Below are positions 46,515-58,800 of a DNA stretch of 64,000 nt, in pieces. Below the pieces are notes generated by a model. It searched no databases. It worked only from the letters and a program-made list of their open reading frames with translations, and was not told where the DNA came from. The position numbers were made by a program, and so were the translations under genes. Every line of letters starts with the position of its first letter. Position 1 is the stretch's first letter. Source of the stretch: Clitopilus passeckerianus (lineage: Eukaryota > Basidiomycota > Agaricomycetes > Agaricales > Entolomataceae); NCBI GenBank assembly GCA_944990035.1, contig CALYLX010000068.1:1-64000 (forward strand). The letters are read 5' to 3'.

Positions 46515-47488
46515 TAATCACTTGAAAATGTTCTTCTCAGTGTCTGTATACCCAAAGGCTTGTCCATCGTGCGGCTCTTTTTCTCGTTGTCCCGGTTGTC
46601 CAGCCAGTGGGACTTGACTACTGCGGCCATTTTTGGCCCAGAGGCAGACGCAAAGCGGACTGTTTGTACCGGTATCTTTATCTTTTTGGCTAAGGTTTGA
46701 GTTTTCTGCTCCAGGTGATATTTCAGGATATCGACAATACCCTTGAAAAGACGACAGCTATCGGCAAGCAGTATCATCTGATTCAAAAACGAACACGAGT
46801 AGCAGTTCCTGTTTATCAGGTAAAGCTCGTCCCAAGACTTGCCACGAGTTCTATTTAACCCGCCATTTTCTAGCTTCCTGGCGCATCCACCACTATAAAG
46901 CAGCTCGAGGATAGATTCGCTGATGCATCCCATATCAAAGAGAACCTGGATGTGGTTCTCCAACTGTATTGACTCGTGATAGGTGGAAGTAGCAACCCTT
47001 TAATTGCACTTCAAGGTGTATGTAACGACAGGTACTGATATCTTGTTTTATCTGTTCGGCATTGCTCATGCCCCGGGTTTCATAGATATTTTTATAAAGT
47101 TTATTTTCTCAAACACCACAATCAAAGGGTATAGAGATAGGCGCCCTCTGAACGACTCATCTTGGCCCTGATTAATGATTCCCGGTCCGATGAAAGATAG
47201 ACTTTTGTTATCAAAAGAGATCGATTGGCCGAACAGATTGAATGGCCATATTGACTTCAAACCTCCACCCTGTTTACGGCAGAGCTTTCACGCAGATGTG
47301 GCTTGTTGGTGACACTAATTAGACCCTGAATTGCCGGCTTCTGCGCCACCTGGTGTGATAGTGGTCATTTGACCACTCTGTAACTTTGCTTCCCCTTTTC
47401 CTGTTTCTGTATAAGAAGAAACCAAAATTCCGCCTTTGTCGATATCATATCTAAACAACTGGGGCTTCTTGACCTTTTCTTGACGAGG
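46515..47488. other. Intergenic region upstream of sugar transporter
   Basis: About 970 bases. A minus-strand frame of 162 codons (46475-46963) has no ATG at its head and no motif. The right part should hold the transporter promoter. Nothing else recognised. Confidence 0.35.
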
Positions 47489-49818
47489 ATGTGGATAATC
47501 CCATTACGAGGCAAACGTCTAGTATGGGCAGTCACCGGTGAGTGATCTATAATTAATTGAAGTACAACCAACAAGCTTATCTACCTCGCTCATAGCCTGC
47601 TGCTGTCAAGGTATCCTGTTGATGGGATATGATCAAGGCGTTATGTCAGGCATCGTAAGGTCTCTTTCAGAGCATGACCCTTACCGAGTCTTAATCACTT
47701 TGTCCTTGTAGATCGGAGCAGATAACCAATTCGGAAAGGATTTCGACCACCCTAGCCCTACGAGCCAAGGAACGATTGTAGGTTTAATCTTTGCTAATGG
47801 CACTGACAGAAGCTAAGGGACGAGGTTAGGTGGCGATATATGTGAGTAATCATAGTGACCTCCCCCGACTTGAACTGATGGCATTGTTAGGATATCGGGT
47901 GTGCTGTTGGATGTCTGTTCTCTTTCTTCTTCGGCGAGGCTTTCGGAAGAAAGAAGATGATCGCATTTGCAGCTATAAGCATCCTCATCGGTACTGTGAG
48001 TCCTACGCGGTCACCAGTCACTGCTATCCACGTACTTATTTGTTGTGTCTTGAAATCTAGGCAATCTTGACGAGCTCTACCACAGTTGCTCAACTCTATG
48101 TCGGACGCATAGTCACAGGCATAGTACGTCATTTCCTTCTTAAACTATATCCTTTATTGAACGACTTTTATAGGGGAACGGCATTAATTCGTCCACTATT
48201 ACAATGTATCAGTCGGAGATGTGCAAAGGACCGGTCAGAGGTAGATTGGTGACCCTGAACGCAACTGTGGCTATTTTTGGCCTTTGTGTTGTGAGTTGTA
48301 TCTATTTTAGCGACCTAGCCCCTCCTGACAGCTTCGCGTCGATGTCATTTAGGCGTACTGGCTGGATTACGGTCTGAGCTTTGTTGATGGACCAATTCAA
48401 TGGAGACTTCCCATCGGATTCCAGGCAGTCTTCGCCCTATTCCTTCTACTCCAAATCGTCGTACTTCCCGACTCGCCACGATGGCTGGTAGCCCATGACC
48501 AACGAGAGGAAGGGACTCGCATTATTGCCATGCTAGAAGGCAAAGAGTCTAGCGCGGATCCAGTCGTCCAGCGTGCGCTTGCCGATATCGAGCATTCACT
48601 GGTCATGGAGAGTGCTGGAGGTAACCTATCTCTTGCATCCACACAATCGTGACTAACCAGAAATTTCCAGGGCCCTTCCGGTACAGCGAACTCTTCCAGG
48701 GAGGAAAGATACAGAATTTTAGGCGAGTCTGCCTGGGTATCGGTGTCAACGTTATGCAACAATTTACGGGGTACGTTGGTCGCTTCGAAAATAGACTACT
48801 TCCTGATTCTCCTGGTTTCAGAGCCAACATGATCAAGTAATCATTCTTGTCCGATAGCTTGGCCACATGCTTAAGACTCAATACAGCTATCTTGCACCGG
48901 TCGTCTACCAGAATACAATGGGTCTCTCAAGGAATCTCTCGCTCATCCTTGGAGGCTGCACTGCTGTAACATATATGTTTTCTGCGTTAATTCCGCTTTG
49001 GGTATTAGCTCCAGTGATGCTTCCTATTCTGTCTTCTGATTCAGTACGCTCAGACCATAGACCGTTACGGGCGCCGACCCCTTTTGATGATATCTGCCGC
49101 TGGCCTATCGGTGTGCTTCATAATCGCCTCTGTCCTGCTGTCGACGGGAACCAAGCCTGCTGCATATGGTGCCACCGCCATGGTCTTCGTCTTCCAGATA
49201 TTCTTGGGGATCGGGTTCCTTCCTATCGTGCGTTTCTACTTCATCGGCGCAAGTACTCATGGTTGTGGCTGAAAAGTCTCTTGATAGCCATGGTTATATC
49301 CTGCTGAGGTATAAGTTCAATGGTCAACCCTGTTCTAGTGACTAACCCCTTCTGATACGGGCCAGATAAGCACAACAAGAATTCGTGCAAGGGGAACGGC
49401 TATTTCCAGCTTCTTCAACTGGATGTGAGCCTTATTACATAACTGGCATAAAGGGTACTCAGCGCTTCTTATTGCGAGTTTGTAGGTGTGTTTTTGCCGT
49501 CGTAGAAATGACGCCGCCAGCCATTGCAAACATAGGGTGGAAAGTCTTCATCATATTCGCTATTTTCAATGCGATTTGGGTTCCGTTGATATATTTGGTG
49601 CGTAGATTCTCTGGCACAGGCGTACGTGCTTATACTGTTTCATGCAGTTCTTCCCTGAGACGCATTCGCTTGAGTTGGAAGAAATCGACGCGATATTCGA
49701 GAAAGGTGGTATAACTGGTGGCGTCTGTGGCAGCCCCGGTGGTCGAACAGTGAGCAAAGGCTGGTTGGATCACGAGTCAGATCTTGAGAAGGACGAGAAA
49801 GACAGCATATCTGGATGA
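47489..49818 (+). CDS. MFS sugar transporter with micro-exons
   Basis: Proton-coupled hexose-type transporter with 12 expected helices in the plasma membrane. ATG 47489 (MWIIPLRGKRLVWAVT) splices to CCCQGILLMGYDQGVMSGI, then IGADNQFGKDFDHPSPTSQG. Family signatures: GEAFGRKKMIAFAA, GPVRGRLVTLNATVAIFG, LPDSPRWLVAHDQREE, VNVMQQFTGANMINYLAPV, TIDRYGRRPLLM and PWLYPAE, then RIRARGTAISSFFNWMCVF. The end reads FFPETHSLELEEIDAIF, GWLDHESDLEKDEKDSISG at TGA 49816-49818. At least twelve introns. Three exons are tiny: 47830-47841 (12 nt), 48822-48836 (15 nt) and 49288-49308 (21 nt, PWLYPAE). Without them the frame looks broken, but with them all motifs are continuous, so the gene appears intact. Substrate not inferable; hexoses and quinate-like sugars are possible. 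Confidence 0.9.
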
Positions 49819-49945
49819 AAAAAGAGCAAGACGCGTCCAAATCGAGACGCGTTATTTATTTGCGGCTTTGAAACCAAACAGAATTTATGTACTATTACCG
49901 AATTTGGCAATTGCCTTTTCCAAAATTTCCCTCCTTTGCATCACC

Positions 49946-50894
49946 ATGTTCGCCAACGCATTCCGCACTCAAGCTCGGGCAGCTCTCCTTGCAGGTCGTA
50001 CCCGTACCTTCACCACCAATGCAGTTGTTCCTCGTCTGTTGCGGTCTGCTGTTCTCTCGAGGTCGATGCAATGTCGGTCACGGTTCTTGTCTACTACCCC
50101 GGTAGTAGCACAGGAAACTTCGAATTTCCAGGGGTCGGAGGTAGCAGAGGAGGCTTCTCGCCAGTCCAGTCGCCCTCCTTCGAATACCCTTTACGTCGCC
50201 AACCTGCCCTGGAGCGTCACCGTTGCTGACCTCGAGCAACAGTTCGATGTCTTTGGCGAAATCGTGTCCATTCGTTTGGGTATGTCAGCTTCCACTCCTT
50301 TATACAAGTATACCTGACTGACCCGTTGAATTAGGCAAGAACCCTAATGGCACTTTGAGGGGTTACGGACATATCCACTTTGCCAACAAGGAGGATGCTG
50401 TTGCAGCTTTTGAGTCCGCCATTCGGGAGCCCATCTTTATGGGTGACCGCGAGCTCCGCTTTGAATTCGCTCGCGACAGCGTGAAAACTCCTTCGACCAC
50501 TCCATCCAGCAAGCTCTTCTTTTCGGGCTTTGACGGCACCGAGCGAGAAATCCGTTCATTGTTGGGAGAGTATGAGCAAGAGATTAATGAGGTATTCTTC
50601 CGTAAGTACCCAATGTCGCTCTTCACACACAACAGCACGCTGACAGTTTTTCCTGTAGTCAAAGACCGTGAGACCGGTGATTATACTGGGTCTGGTTTCA
50701 TCAACTTCCCCAACGAGGATGTCGCAACGGCAGCTTTGCTAGCTTCGAAGAATGCTAACATCAAACTTGCCTATGCCAAGCCTCGAAAGGAGGATCAGGA
50801 GAACAGGTTCAGGGAGAGGAGAGGAGGCAAGAGGGGAGATGGACGAGGAGATTCTCGTCCGCGACGAAACTCCAGGAGGGAATACGACAACTAG
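49946..50894 (+). CDS. Mitochondrial two-RRM RNA-binding protein
   Basis: ATG 49946, only 127 bp after the transporter stop. The N-terminus (MFANAFRTQARAALLAGRTR ... RLLRSAVLSRSMQCRSRFLS) is a long Arg/Ser-rich mitochondrial presequence. RRM1 has RNP2 LYVANLPW and RNP1 RGYGHIHFA. RRM2 has RNP2-like LFFSGF and RNP1 YTGSGFINF. An Arg/Gly/Glu-rich tail (RERRGGKRGDGRGDSRPRRN) ends at TAG 50892-50894. Introns split RRM1 (after EIVSIRLG) and RRM2 (after INEVFF). Probably handles mitochondrial RNA maturation or translation (inference from targeting plus RRMs). It resembles fungal single-strand RNA-binding proteins of the Nsr1/Nam8 layout only in the RRM pair. Confidence 0.85.
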
Positions 50895-51176
50895 ACGTTT
50901 TCCCTTTGCTTTTCCTCTATCACTCATAGCTATATGATTGTTGTCACACCGGGCTTTGGATGCCATACCATGCACTTAGAGTGCTTAACTTACACCTCAG
51001 CCCATTCTTTTCGATGCTTGTAGTAAGTGGATACAAAAGTAACGCACATAATTCTAAGGCCGTAATGATACAACTTGCTCTCATGAATCGTGAAATGAGT
51101 TTGACTATATTTATTATAGTGTAAGTGTTTGGACGATAGCTGAAAGAATCTCCTTTCAATGCTTCTGTTGTTGGGT

Positions 51177-52377
51177 TCAGTCATTGAGGGCAGCAAGGTA
51201 GCTCTAGGAAAAACCAAATTCCCCGTCAGCAGTGAAATGTGTACCAATGAAAACAGACTTACCTCTCGTTCTTCAAGGAAATCTAGGTAGGTCAAGGCAA
51301 CAGCGATCCAGAACCCAGTGTCAATGCCAAGCGCCTTCTCTTCCGTTTTCTCTATTTCAATGATCCCGGTTAGAGACCTTACGGTCAAGAGTGGTGTGCG
51401 ATCATGGAAAGTGAGGACTGGGGGAAGTGCTGATGACGCCAATGTACTTGAGAGATTAGCGGTCTCTAGCACAGAGGTTACACTTGCGTAGGGAGGAGGA
51501 GAACAAGGCGGAGCAGCGTTTGGTATCCTGCAAAGTGTGAACGAACTTGAATTTGCCGGCCTCGAATTCCGCAATGCGTTCAAAGCCCGAGAGAATATCG
51601 ACGTAGTGGTTGGTTGGGCAACCTCTGGCACGTGCGGGGCAAGAACAAACTGTGTAATCTGGGAAGTAGACTTGGTAGGATCCTGCTGCTCGATGTCAAC
51701 TTCTTCTAATTTAGCTTGCACGGCAGAAGGTGAAGGTGGCAGCGCAGAGAGCGAAGGAGGGGTCGGGCTTGGAGGATAGGAATGGACGCTTGACAAGCTT
51801 GGCCGTTCTTCAGAATTTGCCTCTGGGGACCATAGCCGTCTCGTTCGAGAGTTGAAGGACAGGGCTGCATCTACATAGTGTGGGGACATTCGTGGTAAAG
51901 GGATAAGTGGTATGAATGCTCCAGGGGTGAAGGAAGGTGATCGGATACGGATGTACCATCCACGCCTAGAGGGTCGGTGGATACTCCAGCAGATATTGCT
52001 GGTTGGGTTATGCTGCTCGTCATATATATAAGACCAGAGGTTAACGCGTACAGTTGGGAGGCGTACCACTACATGGTCGATAATTTCGTCGTCGCTGAGA
52101 AACCTTTCCTTTTAGTGGAAAGCTAAGCCGGAGATTCGCGGTACTGAAGGAACTTGGCAGACCTTGTACCACGTTACGGTTTCCGAGCCTTCTTCAGAGA
52201 CGTTGATTCGCATATCTTGGAGAACATCCGTGCTAAATGAAGCTTGTTAGGTCTCGTGCCTATGAGATGTCAAATGGGGAGTAGCAGGTACCTTTGTATA
52301 ACATATCGTGTTACTTTATCATCGGGCCCATGGTGTGAGGACGAAGAGGAGGCTTCAGCTATGTTGAGGGCAGTCAT
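51177..52377 (-). CDS. Hypothetical protein, intact member of a duplicated pair
   Basis: ATG 52377 (MTALNIAEASSSSSHHG). Exons join as VTRYVIQ to STDVLQDMRINVSEEGSETV, then TWYK across a 54-nt intron to ERFLSDDEIIDHVVVRLPTV, then SIHRPSRRGWYIRIRSPSFT. A long Ser/Pro-rich middle is followed by SIFSRALNALRNSRPANSSS, SLTGIIEIEKTEEKALGI, DTGFWIAVALTYLDFLEERE and a last exon SYLAALND at TGA 51179-51177. No recognised domain. A clear but broken relative lies at 54365-54960. Function unknown; its only context is the divergent giant gene, alive or dead, on the + strand beside each copy. Confidence 0.7.
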
Positions 52378-53007
52378 TGTAAGAGATATGTACTGGTTTG
52401 CCTTGTCGTGGGCAAGATTGACGCGCTGCCATCAGCAACTCATCAAAATCTCCTTTCAGTCAGTCGGTCAACGACCACCACATCATCCGGCAACTCTGGA
52501 CTTGCTTCCGCCTTGTTCTGCCCTCTATGCTAGTGACTCAGGATAGTTGTAGCTCAAGCTCAATGAGAGACCTGGCTTAAACTAAATATGATAATGTAGC
52601 CTATCCCCACCGCCGACATTCCCTCCCCAGTCATGAAAATTTCGAGAGTCGGTCCTCCCGCCATCCATCGTCTACCAGGCTTCCACAAAATGATATCTTG
52701 GGAGAGGGTGTCAGTTGACCAGAAGCCTGGACCGGTCGTGGGGAGTACGCCCACACAGACACAGCCGCATAACTTAAACTTGGGCATGCGACGATCCTAG
52801 AATGAGTCCAATGACCTTCGTTTGGCACATCAAAGTAGTAGTTCGTCCTCGAGGCGGCGCTGGCAACAGCTGTTAATAAGGCATAAGATTTCCTCTCTTT
52901 CCACTGCTCTCCCAACTCGACCCAGTCAAGTATTGGATTTAAGTTGCCGTTTCGTATCAGTCATCCGACGCTTGATGGGAATGTTCCTCTTACGGATGGC
53001 CGTGAAC
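52378..53007. promoter_or_regulatory. Divergent spacer of duplication copy 1
   Basis: About 630 bases between the orphan (-) and the dead giant fragment (+). The piece cctcgaggcggcgctggcaa (52849-52868) has a close match at 55651-55670 (cctcgaggcggcgcctatcg), which shows the spacer was part of the duplicated unit. Confidence 0.5.
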
Positions 53008-54113
53008 ATTGACTCTAAGACTGGATTACTTGATTAACCATCTCTCCCTTCCCCCTAACCCGCCACACAAAGACGACCACAGCGCCGGTTGCAACCTTGC
53101 TCTATGCAGATTTGTGTTGGATGCCGTGACCTGGTATAGCCAATCGGCCAAACCCTCCCTCCAGGCAACATGGGACCCTTTAATGGCAATGCCGGACAAC
53201 CTGTGGTTTACCCTGTGGACTCCCAATGTAGTCAAAGAAAACGTCCAAACGCTGCTACGGAACATGTTCTATGACGGTGAGGAATCTCTTATACTGAATC
53301 GACCCCCGTCCAAGCTAATATCAAATCATTGTAACAGGTAATGATCGTTCTACCGATTCGTGCCAAGACCACATGCGTTTTTATCCGACGGGTTGGAACG
53401 AGGCCATCTATGAATCATTCGAAGTCGATCCTCCAAATTCCATCCTAATGGGGACCACTGGTTAGGTGATTTGCTCGTTCCCAGGGCCTTTCCTTGCTCT
53501 GCCGACGAGTTCCCTGCCAGAGAAGCTGCAGAAGGAGCTGGCGTCCTTCATGGCCCAGATGGATATCGATATATTGGACGACGCGGTGGCCCTCAGTCAC
53601 AAAGCTGGTACGAAGCTTGACGAAGTCCGAGATACGGCGGATCCGCATCAAATAACCCACCTGCTAATGGTCATTCTACGCGGCCTTCCTGGCAGTAGGG
53701 AAGCGGATGTTGTTCGTATCACGAAACGAACTCAAAACGATATTTTATGGGATCGCTTGTACACCCCTTGGAGACAATCTCCCCTTTGGCTCATCATTCG
53801 AGTTGCCTCACAGACAACATTGCATCATATCAGCCAGTCATTGGAATATAAGAATTTCTTGCTCCTTGGGATCGTAGGGGAAGAACCAAAGTCCTCCGAA
53901 AGTCAGTATTGGGAGGCCGATGGTTTCGTCCGTCATGAAGATGTGCACAATCCTGAGGAGCCCAAAACCATTCTTAAAGGAGCTGATCACCTTGCGTCAA
54001 AAGGGTGTGCCTTTCGATAAAACGCATATGGGGAAACTCCTTGACGGTCACCTACTCACAGAGAAGGAGTTTAGATACCGGCAAAGTAAGCAGAGTTTGG
54101 CGTCAGCCTTGTG
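53008..54113 (+). pseudogene. Dead N-terminal copy of DUF6606/DUF3638 giant gene
   Basis: Parallel to the intact gene at 55810 but broken throughout. MDTK at the living start corresponds to IDSK here, with ATT in place of ATG at 53008. The next pieces, DYLINHLSLP, PPHKDDHSAGCNLALC, RFVLDAVTWYSQSAK and TWDPLMAMPDN, match DYLVNHVFLP, PQKDDEDPHNDLALC, KVVLHAVHTFSQ. An intron remnant follows (gtgagg at about 53279, taacag at 53338). Then KELASFMAQMDIDILDDAVA, KLDEVRDTADPHQITHLLM, RTQNDILWDRLYTPWRQSP and LWLIIRVASQTTLHH match the living gene. It contains in-frame stops and shifts and ends after about 350 codons of a gene that should have some 3,000. Clearly a truncated pseudogene. Confidence 0.85.
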
Positions 54114-54364
54114 AACCATGGAATCGATCTCATCTGCCTTTGTTTAGCTGCGCCAATCTAGAACATTGTTTGAACTTGCAATTACCATTCATACGTTAGC
54201 ACACTGATAATGCTATTTCTATGTTACGCGTTTTATCGATCTTTGCGGACTTGAACCTTGCCCTGCTGCACTTGAAGCCTGAAGACAGGAACAGGGCACG
54301 GTTTGCAGAGATGGAAGTAAACCTCTCAAAAGCCTGTTTGTCTTTGCGGTGACTTCGACTTGAA

Positions 54365-54960
54365 CGCCCCTCCGTATGTATCCATACCAAGCACCTTCTC
54401 TTCTGTTTTCTCGATCTCAATGATCCCATTGAGTGACCTTCCGGTCAGGGGTGGTGTGCAATCATGGACAGTGAGGGCTGGAGGAAGTGCCGATTAGGCC
54501 AATGCACGGAGGGAGGACAACGTGGTGCATCGGTTAGCATCCTGTAAAATGTGAAGAAACTTGATTTTGATGGTCTCGAGTTCCGGACTGAGTTCAAGGC
54601 CTGAGAGACCGTTGATGTTGGGCAACGTCTGGCGCGTGCGGAAACAGTGTAATTTGAGAAATGGAGTTGGGAGGATCCTGCTGTCATGAAGTCGCCATCT
54701 ATGGTCGATAATTTTATGGTCACTGCAAACTGTTTCATTTTAGTGGAAGGTTAAGCCGGAGAATTGCAGTACTGAGGGAATTTAACAGATTGTGCCGCTT
54801 TTTACCGTTTCCGATTCGAAGCCTTATAATAATTCGCAGGTCTTGAAGGACAATCATGCAACACCGCCATTGAAACGCTTGTTTTGAGGACAAACAAGGA
54901 GGCTTCGGCTACGTTGAAGGCGGTCCGGTCATGGTTCTGAATCGCGGACACATGGTTTGT
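54365..54960 (-). pseudogene. Dead copy of the orphan at 51177-52377
   Basis: Protein and DNA similarity to the intact orphan in the same order and orientation: VSQALNSVRNSRPSKSSFF against FSRALNALRNSRPANSSSF, and at DNA level caccttctcttctgttttct against cgccttctcttccgttttct. A block near 54700-54800 (atggtcgataattttatggt) matches the TWYK/ERFLSDDE exon boundary of the intact gene. Large parts of the Ser/Pro-rich middle are missing and frames are shifted, so no full product can be made. It sits at the same position relative to the living giant as the intact orphan does to the dead giant. Confidence 0.75.
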
Positions 54961-55809
54961 TGGATGTTTGGTGAGAAGCACATTTTGAAATCAGGGAATC
55001 AAAATCTCGCTTTCACTGCAGCCATTTACAGTCAACAGCCAGCATATCGCGTTCCCGGCCACTCTCACAATCGTGTTGCACCAACTTGAGGATGACAATA
55101 TTTAACTAGTAGCGGAACACCTGGCTACTGCGTGGATTGCACGTAGCCGGAGGTAGCTTGGATTTTCCGATTTTGGCGTCTCCCTCTGACAGTATTCTCA
55201 GATCCACCACCCTGGTTGAAGAACACACATGTTCTTCCAAATAGTATTCCACGAAGCCTTTCACTCAGCTGGTGCCTGGACTCTGGAATCATGAAGCTTC
55301 GCGGAGTTCCCTTATTGGCGGCTCATGCCACTCATCCCTCCTACAATCACAGTCTTAATGACCCTTTCGTGCCGTAATTACTGGTGTTCTTAGGACCAGA
55401 AACAAGCACAGGACTCTTCTACTTGTTTTGAGCCAGCAACCGACGAAGTGGTAATGCCATAGAGACCGAACTTTCTTTGTTGTTGGTCGGCACAGGAGAT
55501 AGCCGAGGGATGTTCTAGTTCACCATGATTACTACATTTTTGTCTCGGAAAGGCAAAATTGCGTTGTGGAACAGAATGTAAAGTTCTCAAAGAGGAACAT
55601 TGTGGGTCCTTATCTCACCACTGACGCTGAATCAACGCTGAATCACAACCTCGAGGCGGCGCCTATCGAAGCTGTTAAAGACTGTTTGCGTTGCAGTTTT
55701 CCTCCAACAACCTTCCTCCATCGTATCTTATCGTATCCCAGCAATATCTCAGTTCTTCGCTGTAAGCGATACTCCTGTCTCGCAAGCTCTCTTCTAACGT
55801 ATTTCGCAG
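54961..55809. promoter_or_regulatory. Spacer of duplication copy 2, upstream of the giant gene
   Basis: About 850 bases, longer than the matching spacer of copy 1. Should hold the promoter of the giant gene. Contains the conserved piece near 55651 that is shared with copy 1. Confidence 0.45.
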
Positions 55810-58800
55810 ATGGATACCAAAGTTTCTTTGGCGAGAGATTATCTCGTCAATCATGTCTTTCTCCCCGTTCGTCTTCCCCAAAAGGACGATGAGGATCCAC
55901 ACAACGATCTAGCCCTTTGCAAGGTTGTCTTGCACGCCGTTCATACCTTTTCGCAATACACGGATTGCAAAGATTGGCTCTGTCGAAAGAATGATGGGTC
56001 GCCTGTCCGAATTGCATGGACAGCTTGACATACAAGCTCGTATCAAATCGATGACTGCCATGCTTACCGGAGCTGTTGAGAAGAGTAAGTTCCTATTCTA
56101 TGAAATATTCTTTGATAATTACAAGTGCTAACGCGGTCCAAAGGTGTACTTGTATTCCCAGTTCGCGCCCAGAATGCCGGCGTGATGGTCCGCACCTACG
56201 CGGATGAGACTGTTTTTGAGACGTTCCGTGTTGACCCTCCAAACGAGGTCATCATGACCACAGTTGGCAGAGTTGTTCGGAGTTTTCCAGACGCCTCTAT
56301 CACCATTCCAAATGGTTCGCTGTCGGCAGACTTCTATGCTGAACTTGCGTCTTTCCTTGTGAACATGGATGTCGATGTCCTGGAGGATGCCGCCGCTTTC
56401 ACCAAGAAAGCTGGGGAGCATGTGCTCGAAGTCCGCGACACCGCGGATTCGCATTACATCACCGGTTTGCTCATGGCCATCTTGGCTGGGCTCAAAGGAA
56501 CCCATCCGACTGAAGTCAACCCCATCACTAAACACACCCGAAATGACATCCTCTGGTCGAAGGCCTACAAACCATGGAGACGTTCTCCCTTGTGGCTCAT
56601 TACCAAAGTTGCGCTGCAAACTACTCTGCACCAACTCGGCCACGCCCCCAACATCTACAAGGAATTCATGGCCTTCCTCATGGCCAGCATCCTTGAGGCG
56701 GAACCTTGCTTGACGTTATCGTCAGATATCCTGTTTTGCATGCAGAGCAAGCTTGCTAATCGCATGCGTAAGCTGACAGTCGGTGGACCCGGACCCAGCC
56801 CCCTCACCAAACTTGTCAAGTCTACCCTAAAGAGTAACAAGGAGTTGCTCGAAGAACGATGGTCTGCAATTCAGGCGAAAAATCGCTGGAATCCAAAACA
56901 TTGGAACCCTTCGGAACTCAGCATCGAGTCCGATACCCACTTGTTGCTTCCAAATTCTAGCGCCTATTTGAAGAAACGCCTCGTTGCCGTGGAGGAAGAT
57001 CACGCCTCTTCCACCTTCCATCCCCACCAACACCATCGACTTTTTCAATGTGACCGGAAATTCGATGATTTCGAACCAAGCAAGCTCACGGCGGCCCTTA
57101 AAAAGGATCGTCGAACTGCACTCATCGATATTGAGCAGTATGTGCTCGAACACCTGGGAGATCTCACCAATTTCCATCAATATCCTTTCACATCATCCTT
57201 GCTCAGCGAGTGCATGCAACTCTACCTTGATCACGCCCAGGAAGACTACAAGGGCAACCCCGAATCACAGTCCATCATGATCCTCACCATGTTTGTATTA
57301 TGGGTTAACCTCGACAAACTCGTTGCCCTCCACATCCCGCTGCTTCTAAGCTATTCGCCAGAAATCCCAAAACCTCTCCTGGAGCCACTGATGCTAAGCA
57401 AATCCTTGCACATCTGCCGGTATTCAATGGTTCAAGAATACATTTCGACACGACACTCAGAATGCCAGGCCAACTTCCCGAGTATCTATGGGGAACAAGC
57501 ATCTTCCAGTGCTTTTGCAAACCGGTACTTCAATACCTCTGACGAGCTCAGGGCTCTCAAAAGCGAGATCGAAGGCGCGGCCTCAAAGGAAAGGTCGAAC
57601 AAATACAAGGAGCTCGCGAGATTGCAAGCCGAACGCAGTTCCCTCCTGGCTCGGGCCGAGGATCTGGAACACACGTATAATTACAGAGGCAACCATAGTG
57701 GGCACTGCTCTAAATGCAAGTTAAAGAATCAAGCAGACAACTTAACAATCAGCGTGCATGAATGGCCTTTGCCAGAGCATTCTTTTAAAGCTGAATCAGC
57801 CGTTTTCGAAATACGAGCCCCGGCCGACTTTAGGATATGGAGGACGACCACATATAGGACCCTTTTTGAACTCTGCCGTCCAGGCCTAGACACCTCAACC
57901 AGTCAAAACCCCTCTGCGCAGAGGAAACTGGTAGATTACAACGGCCTTAAACCCTACACATCCTCTAGCAACATCTCCGATGTCACCATCGCGTCTCGCA
58001 CCAAATCATTTGGAAACTCCCATTACAGCACAATCAAGGTTGTAAATGCCACGATATCGAATGTTTGCGTCAAAAACGGCCTGCAATTTTGCCTCTACGA
58101 TGACAAAAGGTCCCGATGGGTCAGCACCGACAATTTCCAGGAATGCGGGATTGGCAGACTCTGCATCTGGCCGATTCCCGCCAAAGGACGATATTCACAC
58201 CTTTCGTATTCAGTGAAGGGCACTTCACACACCCCAAACCAACCCCTGGCGGATCAGTCTGCCTGTCCAACAGATCTTGAACTGCACGAGCACATCAGTT
58301 TTGGTTCCCTCCGTAGCGGTGGAAGTTTGCAATGGCTTAATATTGCCAGGGAGAGTAGGGCGAGAACACTTTCTTTCTCAAGGTCGGAAGTGCGATCTCT
58401 TCTGTTGACTGCTGCGCTCCAAGTCGGCCCAGTCACTGAGGCTGGCCTAGATTGGCACACGATACTCAATGACCCAAATTTTGCAGGCCCTTTCCTCAAT
58501 GAGATCAGGGCGCTTGTCATGAGCATCGCAGAAAATTGGGCCCACAATATCACACTGGAAACAGTGGTCATCCTCATCATTCGGCTTCTTGCATCCTCTC
58601 ACTCAGGGCATACCGAGATTGTTTACCAAGCCGTCAATATTCTTCAATTGGCAAGAGATATTGCGTTCAAATGGATGCATGAGCTCATCGATGCGCTGTC
58701 CACTCGATCGGTTGGAGAGAGTTCCACGGAAAATACTACAGCTGCCAAGCAACGTATCTGTGCTATTGCTGCTATATGTCGATCCACATACAATGTAGAG

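Noticed and set aside
46475..46963. 162-codon frame on - as a gene
   Set aside because: No ATG at its head, no motif, and it overlaps the 3' end of the orphan on +.
48000..49400. Sugar transporter as a pseudogene
   Set aside because: Apparent stops and frame jumps disappear once short introns and micro-exons are allowed; all transporter motifs are then continuous.
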